A DNA stretch of 64,000 nucleotides from Fallopia convolvulus (taxonomy: Eukaryota > Streptophyta > Magnoliopsida > Caryophyllales > Polygonaceae). A model generated the notes under the pieces. It was not told the origin of the DNA and did no database searches. It saw only the letters and a program-made list of their open reading frames with translations. Position 1 is the first letter of the stretch. Each line of letters opens with the position of its first letter. Positions 21,732-32,595 of this stretch are shown one piece after another. Location of the stretch: NCBI GenBank assembly GCA_964016875.1, contig OZ024733.1, forward strand, positions 2,461,484-2,525,483. Reading direction: 5' to 3'. A program made the position numbers and the translations under genes.

Positions 21732-22265
21732 TCTATTTATGTATTATTTATTATTATTTCTATTTCCGTCATTTGCTTTCCGTCTTTACTATTTTAGGCG
21801 TGTGCTCTCTTATGCTTAAGAGGCCGGCCCATTATGGTAGAATAAGGCCCTTAGGGTTTGTTGCACCTTTCCATTTTTATTAGTTACTATTATTAGTATT
21901 ATGAGCTTGGATGTTGGGCCTAGCATGTTGCTAACCCTAATCCAGCCCATTTAGAACTAGGGTTTTTTGTGGCCTCCTCTATATAAAGGAGCCACGCCCC
22001 CTCTTATTATTCACGTCCAAAATGAATTAAGCCAGAGCATTGAGTCGAGTTTCTCCTCCCCTTTGGCACGGGCGTCAACCTATTCTTTTCCCGACCCCAT
22101 ATTCTCCTGGCCTACGTCAAACTAGGCCCCCTTCTCAATCCTTTCACTTCACTTCTCATCTCAAAGTCTAGGCTTCGGCCTCAAATCTATCTGGTTACTA
22201 TTTGTCGGAGAAGATCTGAACGTTTCGAGCCTTGATCCGCCCCTTGTGACCCTAGGGTCGCATCA
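21646..22265 (+). repeat. 3' LTR of N1
   Basis: 620 bp, identical in length to the 5' LTR. Four of about five differences fall within the last 70 bp. TATATAAA at 21980-21987. Confidence 0.95.
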
Positions 22266-22270
22266 GATTT

Positions 22271-23338
22271 CCTCTTATAACTATGGATATTTGCAATTTA
22301 CTCTTCTATCCTTTTTTCACTTGGGGCGCAAGGAATAGCATGTAATGACCAACGTACCCTTGAGAACTCTTTCCTCTTTGAGATGGATCTGTCCTTTTTA
22401 ACTTTCCGTCCAAGTTTGCTTCACAAAGATTGTTTTGTCTTTCTAATATTCCATGTATGCAGGAACCACTTCCTAAGTGTTTATGCATTGTTTCCCTTGT
22501 AGTTCATATATGTCTTAATTGTTCCGAAAACACTTGGATGAAAGTTTAATTTCTAATGGTGTTTGTTATCATCAAAACTTAACGGAGGAAATCATTTTTC
22601 TAGTTTTAGGAAGTAACACTGATCCAATAGTTATTTTGTTTGTCTTGAAAAATGCAAAAAGTATGTTTTTACTATAAATAGGATATTTTTGAACATTATA
22701 GAATGTAAAATTTAATATAATTAAGTATTAACATGTAATTTTTTCCCAAAATGATACTGTTTTTAAGATTGGCTTTACCACAATAACACCTACAAGATAT
22801 AAAATTTATAATTACATATTTTTAACTCGTTTATAAAAATAAGAACTCATTTATTAGTTAAAAAATTATTGATAAAGAAGAATTATTTAAATGCAATATA
22901 TAGGGTTAGGATCAGTAAGAAGCCTCCTTACGGTAAATAGGGAGAAAATGATAAAATGTGGTTCTAATGGCTTATAAAAAATTATTTAGAGAACACATCA
23001 AAATATACTAAATAAGAATTATTATAATGTGAAAGATAAAAGATAAAATTAAGTATGGACCAAAAGTGCAACACACTATTGGGTTTTCTGCGGTTTCATC
23101 AGTAAGCTTAAACTTAGAGTAGAAGATCTTGATTTGAGAGGGATCTACAACAATAGGAACAGAGCAAATAGAACCCCATCCATGAAAACATATCAGCTCT
23201 TGTAGTTCCTTGAAGTTGTTTGCTTCTATTCTTTGGTGACAACTAGAGGAACCAACAGTTTTCTTTCAACTTCAACAACAATTCCCTTCTTCTTGGGATC
23301 TTTCTCTGCCTTTTTAGCTCCTTTTGTTGAGCCTCTTG
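22271..23338 (-). other. Eroded sequence next to copia A, no clear gene
   Basis: AT-rich with one short minus-strand frame at 22306-22488 that matches nothing I know. It may be the worn 3' part of copia A. No LTR end was found. Confidence 0.3.
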
Positions 23339-23977
23339 TTATAGGACGACTAGAACCTGATTCTTTAATTCTAGTCGCAACGATGGTTCATTGTACTCTT
23401 GTATTTCAGCCCCTTTTGTTGTCTCCATATAATATTCATCAACATTGATGATGGAGGTTGGGAAGAGTGGATCTAGATCTTCATCAGACTCATTTATAGA
23501 AGAGATCTGATGGTGCTTCCTCTTGGTGGATCTAGGCTTTGTTGGGGTTTTGGATAGAGGAGCTTTACAGGGAGTTTTGGATGGAGTTCCCTTGTGAGAT
23601 AGGAAATCTTCTTTCTCGAATTGCTCCAATTGAGCATTGAGAGATGGGATAATGGTGTCTCTAAATTGAGGAGTGGGAATGATTGGGGTTTGAGATTTTT
23701 TATGAGAAAGGTCAACATAGTGTTGTTGTGCTTTTCGTTGAGAGTCTCTAGTGATGAGAAGAGTTTGAGATGAAGGGTCTTGGGATTGAGAAGTTGTGGG
23801 AGCTTGTTGAGAACTTTTAGGGTTGAAGGTATCAACAATTTGGGGGTGGTGTTTCTGAGAAGACAAGGAACTGTCTTCATGGAGAGGAATGGAGGGACCA
23901 CTCTCAATGATAGTGGTGGGAGCACCATCTACGTTTATAGTGAGAGTGGTGGTCCTTGAAGGATAGGTGGTGACCAC
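23339..23977 (-). pseudogene. Unrecognised 212-aa Ser/Pro-rich frame within copia A remains
   Basis: The frame is rich in Ser, Pro, Thr and Gln, with Lys-rich TPTKPRSTKRKHH followed by an acidic ESDEDLDPL. It lies downstream (minus strand) of a copia gag fragment at 24030-24586, so it is probably part of the same decayed element, in a frame disturbed by stops between the two. No catalytic motif or zinc knuckle is visible. I would not call it a host gene. Confidence 0.3.
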
Positions 23978-24029
23978 TGGAATTTTAAATTATGGTGGAG
24001 GTGTTGGAGAATAAGGAGGGGTAAGAGGG

Positions 24030-24586
24030 GTTGACCATCTCTTTTCCTTAGGAGGGAAAAGAGATGATAGTTGACATCATGAACGTATTATGGTTCGTAG
24101 TGATTGGTGTCAAGATCTTTCAAGAGTATATTTTGAAGGTAGTCTGGGTCCGTTTGGAGTAGATGTTCAATGATAGGGTTCGGATGGAGTCTGGAAGATG
24201 TGTAAGATATGGGTCAAACGCCATCAACAATTGCAGATATTTTTTCAATTTGAGTAATGGACTCACCAATACCAAGGGGATTGATGCGATTCACTAGAGC
24301 CTCAAAATGAGATTGATATGAGGAAATGGTTTCTCTTTCCTTCATCTCGAAGTTGAAGACGTCCTTCTGAGCAACCTTTTGATGACTCTCCTTTTGATCT
24401 GAACTTTTGATATGCATCTGTTCAATAGTAGCCCAAGCATCCTTGGCTGTTTTGTAGTTCGCTGCTTTGAGTAAGTCTTAAGATCCTAGGGCATTGTTTA
24501 GATACATCTTTGACTTGAATTTTTTTCTCCATTCCGGTCCATTCAGTTGGACCCCACTCAGACTTCTTGTACTTCTTAGCATTAGG
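24030..24586 (-). pseudogene. Copia A gag, middle part (UBN2-like), downstream of the LARD insertion
   Basis: The minus strand encodes KKYKKSEWGPTEWTG near the insertion point, then NYKTAKDAWATIEQMH and ERETISSYQSHFEALVNRI, typical of the copia gag (UBN2) helical domain. Stops and a shift interrupt it, including the stop at 24214-24216. Its N-terminal part lies at 32378-32556, on the other side of the 7.8-kb LARD. The duplicated target TTAGG marks the break. Confidence 0.7.
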
Positions 24587-26454
24587 TGTTGGTGATTTGT
24601 GTCAAGTCATCAAATCCCTATTAGAGCATGTTGAGGTTATCAAGTCATATTGGTAATGTCGATTGGTATATTGACATATATGACTTTCCATGATGGTTAA
24701 AGATTTGTCATAAGATCCAAAGGTTAGTCGCACACCACCACCGAGACAAGGAACCTCGTGTGCACCGTTGCACGACAAGGGTGCGCCTTGTGTGTGGCGA
24801 CGCTCGGTGCAACGGCATGGTGCAAGCGCGGGGCTCGACTTGGACCTCGATTTTGAGGTTCAAGGCTCGGCATGGTTGGGGCGCGCCTTGTATGTGAACT
24901 TGAGGTTCAAGACAAGATTGCAAGGGCGCGCCTAGGGTGGTGCGATGGCACGGTGTGGCTAGTGACGCGGTTGCGAGGCTGCGGTGGAGCTCTCGGCGCG
25001 CCTAGGGCACTTGTCCAAGGCGTCGAGCATTGGTTGTGAGGCTAAGGTATGTAATTGAGCTTTATAATTGGGTCTTATAACTTTGTGCATATTCTAATGT
25101 GAATTAGGAAGCTTCTCTATGCTTGGTAGATGCTTTAAGCAAGAACCAAAGCTTGAGTTTAGCTTGGCACATAGTTAAATATGCTAGAAAGAAGTTTGTA
25201 ACCTTCATACTAGCTTAGAGTAAACTCTAGGAGCTTGGACAAGCTCAAGACTCATTGTACATGCTTTATAAGAAGCTCATGTAGCTAGGAACTAGCTCAT
25301 GGAAGCTCAATCTAGTTCACACTAGCTCAAGTTAGCTCAACTACCTAGAAATTCAGCTCAACCTAGCTCACACGAGCTCAAGCCAGCTCAACTAGCTATA
25401 AGCTAGCTCATGGAGCTAAGGGGTAGTGACACTACCTAGGTGACCTAGCTAGGTACCTAGCTATGCTAGCTAGGTGGTGGGGCTGGTGGGCCGGCCCAAG
25501 GGGCGCGCCCATGGGCTGTTGGGCCGTGGATACATGCGCATGGCATGGGCCTTGTGCCTTGCCATTTGGGCCGATTGCCATGGGCTTTTGGATTGGATCT
25601 TTGGGCTTCATCTTGGGCCTTTATAGGCTGTATTTAAAGATGATTTGGAGTCCATGGGGGGTGTATGTAGACGCCCCATTTGATGACAAGGAGAGAGGGA
25701 AGGAAGTTGTAACCAACTCCCTAAATTCACTCTCGGTCATACACTTGTACAACCGAATATAACCGCCGGTCCAAGGCAGTTTTGGGCAGTTTTCTCACGC
25801 CTATTTAAGGGTGAATAGTCGGCCATTTTGAGGCATGAAACACATGAGAAAACCAGAAACTTGTCCACAAGAAATCGGTGAAGAGAGCGCACAAAAAGTC
25901 GACTAAATCTAGTCGTGTTGTGAGTGCAAACACACGAGTGTTTTCAAGTATGAGAGTGGCATCATGGATCAATGTTCTACATCAAGGAAGGAACCTCAAT
26001 TTGAAGTGCATGGAGCGTTCATCCAAGTGAAGGAAGAACCACGCACATCATGGGACGAGGAGTTCGTTCATGTCAAAGTCGAAGAGGAATCTTGTGACTC
26101 GAATAAGGTACGCTTCTTCTAATAGTCGTGTCTTGCCAACACGTCTATTGTTTCGTTTTGTTACGTTTTATCCCACAACGGTATTGCACAACCCTTGGCA
26201 TGGAATAGGGGCAATATACGTTGAAGGAAAGCGGGATCTCATCCCGTGACTCGTAGCCTTTATCCAAGACAAACAACTTAACATGTAAAAGGGTCGATGG
26301 TGATTGCCTTCATGGCCTACACCCACGAGACTACCCTTCAATGGGTCTACTCGTCTTGCCTTGATTATCCTATGGATCTACAAGGATCGACTTTCCTTCA
26401 ACAAGACAAAGCAAACATATTAAAATGATTGCATGCAAACCCTAAAAACCTACA
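24587..26454 (+). repeat. 5' LTR of the LARD
   Basis: 1868 bp. 25230-25440 is a run of short AGCTC/AGCTA/CTAGCT words (local palindromic repeats). Several GGCGCGCC octamers occur (24880, 24925, 24995, 25502). An open exon lies at 25964-26107. Confidence 0.93.
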
Positions 26455-27027
26455 ATCTTCAACGTATATTTGTTTATTGCTTTCGTTTTGTTTATATCCT
26501 TGTTTGCTTTGTTGTATTATTTTGTTAAGTTCGAGGATAAAGCTAAACGAGGGGATAAAATGGTGCATGACATTACCTCACAATTGAGGGAAGTCAAGAT
26601 AGAGCCTCCGAGTCCCATTCGGCCCATCGAAGTACAAGGCGGACTCATGGACTTCGACGAGTGGCTAGAAGAGTACAACAAGAGCAATCTATATTGGGAT
26701 TGGGTCCTTGCTAACGTAAGGTGTGAACCTGATTTCAATGATGCCCTACAAGGTGAGGTTTTAAGGCCTCAACCCTCCATAGAAATGGAGACTCATGGTC
26801 CAAGGCGTGATCGTGAGACAAGGCATGTGTACTCGGCTTTCAAGCGCCATGGCAAGTCTAGGGTTAAGCACTCGCGTGCTAAACCGAGAAGAAACTTCCC
26901 TAGGGGCGTGGCCTTGGGAGATGGTGGGGCCTCGGTTGGAGGCAAGTATTGGCAAGTGGTCTATGGGGACCAAAGGCCAAAGAAACCCGTTTATTGTTCT
27001 CTTTGTGGCGTAAGACGCCAAGGCTGA
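25964..27027 (+). CDS. Putative two-exon ORF of the LARD, first exon inside the 5' LTR (213 aa)
   Basis: Exon 1 (25964-26107, 48 codons) begins ATG in the LTR and encodes an acidic peptide with VKEEPRTSWDEEF and VHVKVEEES. It ends AAG|GTACGC. Exon 2 starts at 26530 after a long T-rich tract ending TTGTTAAG, in phase 0, and runs to TGA at 27025-27027: EDKAKRGDKMVHD, REVKIEPPSPIRP, MDFDEWLEEYNK, then a basic stretch (RHGKSRVKHSRAKPRR) and a final YCSLCG. Without splicing the frame stops soon after 26107 (TAA at 26120). I do not recognise the family. A start at 26470 would translate the polypyrimidine tract as a false hydrophobic segment. Splicing is predicted, not shown. Confidence 0.42.
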
Positions 27028-27313
27028 TTTTATACTTGTAATTGTTTCCTATTTTATGTACGTGTGTGTATGTACTTAGCATTAGATGCATGCTATGAAC
27101 TATGTGTGTATTTGTATGCCTTGAATAAGGGGCTTTTAGTGTGTGTATTGATCATGTTAAAAGATCATGTAATTGTTTATGGTTTGAAATAAACTATGGC
27201 TTGATTTAATGTTAATCTTAACGACATGTGTGCAAGAAAAGGACTTAAGTCTAATTCTTGGAATCAACTTGAAAAGTTTGATTGTTGTTTCATTCACAAA
27301 GAATTATCCAATC

Positions 27314-27545
27314 CAGACTACCCTTGACTCGACCATTCTTTGATTGGTACGACTCATGCTCTAGACTACCTTCGGGTCTACTAGAGTAATTAGATTACCT
27401 TCGGGTCTACTAATCTAAGGGTCTACTGGACCAGACTACCCTTGAGTCGACCACTCTTTTGGGACGACTCATACTCTAGACTACCTTCGGGTCTACTAGA
27501 GTAATTAGACTACCTTCGGGTCTACTAATGTAAGGGTCTACTGGA
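27314..27545 (+). repeat. Tandem pair of about 116 bp in the LARD interior
   Basis: Two head-to-tail units, each starting CCAGACTACCCTTGA and ending AAGGGTCTACTGGA, each with internal copies of TACCTTCGGGTCTACTA. The words also occur near 26320-26345 in the LTR (CCTTCAATGGGTCTACT). Confidence 0.7.
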
Positions 27546-30495
27546 TTGCCCCCCACGTGAGAGGGCATGCACATGTTGGCCATGTATGCACTAAAGGACA
27601 CATAGAAGAGATGGTAAGAGTCTCTTGATAAGATACATGTGGAAATTCGCTAAGTGATTTCATAAAATTCATGCTTCTTATGGAAAAGGGAAACAAGGAA
27701 GTCTTGATTGTTTCGGATTGAGACTTGTGGTATAATTGTAGAGAGCAATGGTTGTATGAGAGTGAGATCTCTCATGGCTAAGTCAAATAAGTTTGACAAG
27801 GCATGAAACGTGTCAAATGTAAGATTGATACTTAGACATGATGAATGGTTTTCATGTCTAGACCATTTTATCATATGGTTGAATCCTAATTTAAATGACT
27901 TGTCTAAATTATAAATGTGGTTTGATGTTGACAAGAATTAATGTTAGCATGTTATTTTGCCTTGATAAAGACATGGTAATGTCTAAAGAAATTGCTTTGC
28001 AAGAGGTTTGGGATCGGCGCATAAAGTGGCTAGGATTAGAACCTAGACACGCCTAGGCTAGGCCATAGGCGCGCCAGGCGGTGTCGTGACTCGACATCGA
28101 TCCTCGAAGCGCTAAGCGCTCGTGGTTGGATCCCATGGAGCATTCCTAGGCACGCCCTGGGAGGGCCGCTGCCTAGAACCCCTCGGTGCATGACACTAAG
28201 ACGAGGATCGTCGCATGGGGGAGGTGTTGCATCAATCGCAACACATAGGCCTAAGCCTTGGCACGATTTTGGGATCAAACATGCCTAGGTGCACCGAGAC
28301 TAAGCTCTTGGCACATGGCAAGGCCAAGGATGCGATAGAAAGGCATGGATCGCACGGACCCGACGTGTCGCAAACCATGTGCGTGGCACTCGGCACATAG
28401 CGACACGGTGTGTGGGTTTGAACCTCGGCACGGTTGGCATGCGCAAAGGCGCGCCACGGCTGGGTGACACCGAAACCATGGCACGATGGATGTGTAAGGC
28501 GCGCCGAGGCTGGTTGAAACCGAGCCTTGGCTTCGGTGAAGCGTTCGACGCATTGCGTCGGTGTGCACACGATAGGCACATGAGGCGCGCCTACCACAAG
28601 GCATTTATTTGATTTGTTTAAATCAGTGAAACCATGTTTGAAGTCATGTTTGGCTTTCTTAGTTTTGGATTTAATTAAATTGTGATTGAAGTTTGAAAAC
28701 TTGGTCTATCACATGTTCCATATGATTGTTTGAAAGGCTCATGTTTTATGTCATTAGTTTAAATGGTTAGAACTTGCTTGAGAAATTTGACAGGCTGGTT
28801 TTGTGACTTTCAAATAGACAAGTTATGGTCTAGAAAAGACTATGAGGAATATGTTGAATCCTCGGATCCAAGGAAAGTGTCAAGAGTCCCTAAGGCTTGA
28901 GAATTGACAACTTTGGTTGATTAGTCTTATGGTTGAGAAACCATTGGAAAGATTAATGGAAATAATGACATGGTGGATAAAAGACAACTCTTAACTTGTG
29001 TATTAGCACTTGTGATAAAGATGATTGTCATATGAGCATAATTCTTCTAGTTTTCTTTTAATGAAAGATTTTAAGAAAGAAGAATTGAATCATCTAATTG
29101 CAAAGATGATGATCCTATGGTAACTTCAATTGATTTGGTGGTTAGGATGAAAGGAACATAAAGTGGACTACTTTGTGTTTGAATGGCCAAGAGAAAGTAA
29201 TGTCATTAGGAAGTCTTTTAAGAACTCTATATGCTTTTGCATGATGTGATATAGAAAGTTTTAGTCACTTGTGTTTGATTAGTGTCTAATGAATCTATAT
29301 TAGAATGACATGATCTACTTGGTAGAAACCAAGTTGTAATGCTAAATGATAAGACCTTGTTCTTCATTGATAATTTATGAAGATGTCAATGTATAGAGGT
29401 GAAGGTGGATTAGATTGTTCTAAATCTTCGTCTTGGTAGAAATACATTGAGATGGAAATGAGAATTCCATGGTTATACACATGATTGAGAAACATCTTTG
29501 GTTTTATGAACACACAGTTATAAGTTGGATGTGTCATGACTTGGGGACGCTCAAGTGGATATTAAGATGTGGATATCTTGACATAGGCCATTTGTCAAAG
29601 ATATGGTTGATGCTTAAGGCATTGGATGTGTATAGAAACTTCCTAGGTTGGAAAGTTTGAAAGCAAATTGGATCACTAAAATTTGGAAGACCTTTAGTGC
29701 ACAATTGGTCATAAATTCCTATTTTGGGTGATAGGCGCGCATTCTTGGAATTTCCAAGCGGCAATTTGCGATACTCCAACTTCTTAGTTGGAAAGTGACA
29801 TCTAAGTATGAGGGAACCTTGTAATGAGGCACATGCCATAACTTAGAGTCAACTCGTTTGATTTTTGTTAAGCACATCGAGGTTGTTGATTTCTCTCCGA
29901 GAAGATTGACATAAGTGTTTGTGTTAATTTCAATCGAGGGATGGGGGTAACAATCCTTACAACTCTTAGATTTGGATACCCAATTCCCTTACATCGAAAG
30001 GTGTGGGCTGAATTCAATGTGGAAAGCCAAGTTGTGGAGTTGGAGAGCATTCATAATATTTTATATATTATTATTACCCATCAAGGTTTATGCTCTAGAC
30101 CACATGAAACCTAGTCTTGAAACAAAGTTTTCATTAATGAGTTTTGGTTGCTTATGTGGAGCATGATAGGAAACTCAACTATGCATATGTGGAAGTATAA
30201 GGCTTCTTCCAAGTTAGAGTAATTAAGGATGACTCAACTAATGCATATGTGAGAGGATATGGGACGTAAAAGCCTTGTTTACAAAAGCGTCAAAGGAAAA
30301 GGATAAGCGTAAGAAACTCATGTGTGAGAGTTACTACATGTACTTAGACAAATTGATGTGGTTCAAACCTTAGGAGCACCACGATTCTTTAGTGCATGAA
30401 TGTGATGATTACAAGGTGTAAATTCAAGTCTACGGACATTTACATCTATACATAGAGTTTGTTTAATAAATTTCGAGTTTTGATGACATGGCTCA
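27546..30495 (+). other. LARD interior, apparently non-coding
   Basis: No open frame of recognisable origin. 28020-28610 is an unusually GC-rich island with four GGCGCGCC octamers (28068, 28448, 28498, 28584) in otherwise AT-rich DNA. The rest reads as non-coding filler typical of LARDs. Confidence 0.5.
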
Positions 30496-30508
30496 AATAG
30501 GGGAGGAA
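30496..30508 (+). other. Polypurine tract of the LARD
   Basis: AATAGGGGAGGAA directly precedes the 3' LTR. Confidence 0.75.
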
Positions 30509-32377
30509 TGTTGGTGATTTGTGTCAAGTCATCAAATCCCTATTAGAGCATGTTGAGGTTATCAAGTCATATTGGTAATGTCGATTGGTATATTGACATA
30601 TATGACTTTCCATGATGGTTAAAGATTTATCATAAGATCCAAAGGTTAGTCGCACACCACCACCGAGACAAGGAACCTCGTGTGCACCGTTGCATGACAA
30701 GGGTGCGCCTTGTGTGTGGCGACGCTCGGTGCAACGGCGTGGTGCAAGCGCGGGGCTCGACTTGGACCTCGGTTTTGATGTTCAAGGCTCGGCATGGTTG
30801 GGGCGCGCCTTGTATGTGAACTTGAGGTTCAAGACAAGATTGCAAGGGCGCGCCTAGGGTGGTGCGATGGCACGGTGTGGCTAGTGACGCGGTTGCGAGG
30901 CTGCGGTGGAGCTCTCGGCGCGCCTAGGGCACTTGTCCAAGGCGTCGAGCATTGGTTGTGAGGCTAAGGTATGTAATTGAGCTTTATAATTGAGTCTTAT
31001 AACTTTGTGCATATTCTAATGTGAATTAGGAAGCTTCTCTAAGCTTGGTAGATGCTTTAAGCAAGAACCAAAGCTTGAGTTTAGCTTGGCACATAGTTAA
31101 ATATGCTAGAAAGAAGTTTGTAACCTTCATACTAGCTTAGAGTAAACTCTAGGAGCTTGGACAAGCTCAAGACTCATTGTACATGCTTTATAAGAAGCTC
31201 ATGTAGCTAGGAACTAGCTCATGGAAGCTCAATCTAGTTCACACTAGCTCAAGTTAGCTCAACTAGCTAGAAATTCAGCTCAACCTAGCTCACACTAGCT
31301 CAAGCCAGCTCAACTAGCTATAAGCTAGCTCATGGAGCTAAGGGGTAGTGACACTACCTAGGTGACCTAGCTAGGTACCTAGCTATGCGAGCTAGGAGGT
31401 GGGGCTGGTGGGCCGGCCCAAGGGGCGTGCCCATGGGCTGTTGGGCCGTGGATACATGCGCATGGCATGGGCCTTGTGCCTTGCCATTTGGGCCGATTGC
31501 CATGGGCTTTTGGATTGGATCTTTGGGCTTCATCTTGGGCCTTTATAGGCTGGATTTAAAGATTATTTGGAGTCCATGGGGGGATGTATGTAGACGCCCC
31601 ATTTGATGACAAGGAGAGAGGGAAGGAAGTTGTAACCAACTCCCTAAATTCACTCTCGGTCATACACTTGTACAACCGAATATAACCGCCGGTCCAAGGC
31701 AGTTTTGGGCAGTTTTCTCACGCCTATTTAAGGGTGAATAGTCGGCCATTTTGAGGCATGAAACACATGAGAAAACCAGAAACTTGTCCACAAGAAATCG
31801 GTGAAGAGAGCGCACAAAAAGTCGACTAAATCTAGTCGTGTTGTGAGTGCAAACACACGAGTGTTTTCAAGTATGAGAGTGGCATCATGGATCGATGTTC
31901 TACATCAAGGAAGGAACCTCAATTTGAAGTGCATAGAGCGTTCATCCAAGTGAAGGAAGAACCACGCACATCATGGGACGAGGAGTTCGTTCATGTCAAA
32001 GTCGAAGAGGAATCTTGTGACTCGAATAAGGTACGCTTCTTCTAATAGTCGTGTCTTGCCAACACGTCTATTGTTTCGTTTTGTTACGTTTTATCCCACA
32101 GCGGTATTGCACAACCCTTGGCATGGAATAGGGGCAATATACGTTGAAGGAAAGCGAGATCTCATCCCGTGACTTATAGCCTTTATCCAAGACAAACAAC
32201 TTAACATGTAAAAGGGTCGATGGTGATTGCCTTCATGGCCTACACCCACGAGACTACCCTTCAATGGGTCTACTCGTCTTTCCTTGATTATCCTATGGAT
32301 CTACAAGGATCGACTTTCCTTCAACAAGACAGAGCAAACATATTAAAATGATTGCATGCAAACCCTAAAAACCTACA
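30509..32377 (+). repeat. 3' LTR of the LARD
   Basis: 1869 bp, about 1.2% different from the 5' LTR. It also carries the open exon and GT donor (around 31887-32031), but here no internal-region acceptor follows. Confidence 0.93.
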
Positions 32378-32556
32378 TTAGGGACAATATAGGCTCCATC
32401 TTCAATGACATACCAAGCTTGGTAGTTATTACTTTTGATCCACATTATAAATAGGATCTTCCAATGATTTGATTCTCCTGCAATGAGCAATGGAGTCTTG
32501 TTGTTTCCAATAACGACGACATGGTTGTTGTTGGTACTCATCTTGTATTCATGCAC
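32378..32556 (-). pseudogene. Copia A gag, N-terminal part
   Basis: The minus strand encodes MSTNNNHVVVIGNNKTPLL and a following ESNHWKILFIMWIKSNNY, a typical copia gag start with the conserved Trp region. It breaks off at the LARD insertion and resumes at 24581. Confidence 0.72.
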
Positions 32557-32580
32557 TTAACACACAATCTAAAGCAAACC

Positions 32581-32593
32581 TGCTTTGATACGA
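32581..32593 (-). other. Primer-binding site of copia A
   Basis: The minus strand reads TCGTATCAAAGCA just inside the LTR end, a diverged form of TGGTATCAGAGCA. Confidence 0.5.
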
Positions 32594-32595
32594 AT

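Larger units (their letters stand above)
19512..22265 (+). mobile_element. Young non-autonomous LTR retrotransposon N1 with gag-like ORF
   Basis: Complete 2754-bp element flanked by GATTT (19507-19511 and 22266-22270). It has two 620-bp LTRs, an initiator-Met primer site, a 1.5-kb internal region and a polypurine tract. No protease, RT, RNase H or integrase is present. The LTRs differ at about 5 of 620 positions, so this is among the youngest insertions in the window. LTR ends TGATGCGACCC...GGGTCGCATCA resemble those of gypsy G3 (TGATGCGACCCCC), and the ORF carries a gag N-terminal motif shared with G1 and G3. It is probably mobilised by a gypsy relative (inference). Confidence 0.93.
24587..32377 (+). 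mobile_element. Large non-autonomous LTR element (LARD) inserted in copia A gag
   Basis: 7791 bp flanked by TTAGG (24582-24586 and 32378-32382). LTRs are 1868 and 1869 bp and begin TGTTGG. The internal 4.05 kb has no gag, RT, RNase H or integrase that I can recognise. A polypurine tract (30496-30508) precedes the 3' LTR and gives the plus orientation. The base after the 5' LTR does not match the initiator-Met primer site and I could not assign a tRNA. LTRs differ at about 22 positions plus one indel. A spliced ORF starting in the LTR is annotated separately. Confidence 0.92.

Noticed and set aside
23339..23977. Host gene for a Ser/Pro-rich nuclear protein
   Set aside because: It lies within copia A remains on the same strand, has no intron signals or known domain, and its neighbours are eroded retroelement sequence.
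24582..24586. TTAGG as a telomere-like repeat
   Set aside because: Single copies on either side of the LARD; it is a target-site duplication.
26470..26529. Hydrophobic signal-like N-terminus (FIAFVLFISLFALLYYF) of a LARD protein
   Set aside because: It is the translation of a T-rich polypyrimidine tract directly before a good splice acceptor; more likely intron.
27314..27545. CRISPR-like array
   Set aside because: Two units only, repeat and spacer equally conserved, plant nuclear context.
28232..28612. Several overlapping open frames on both strands of the GC island
   Set aside because: GC-rich DNA lacks stops by composition; frames overlap on both strands and resemble nothing.
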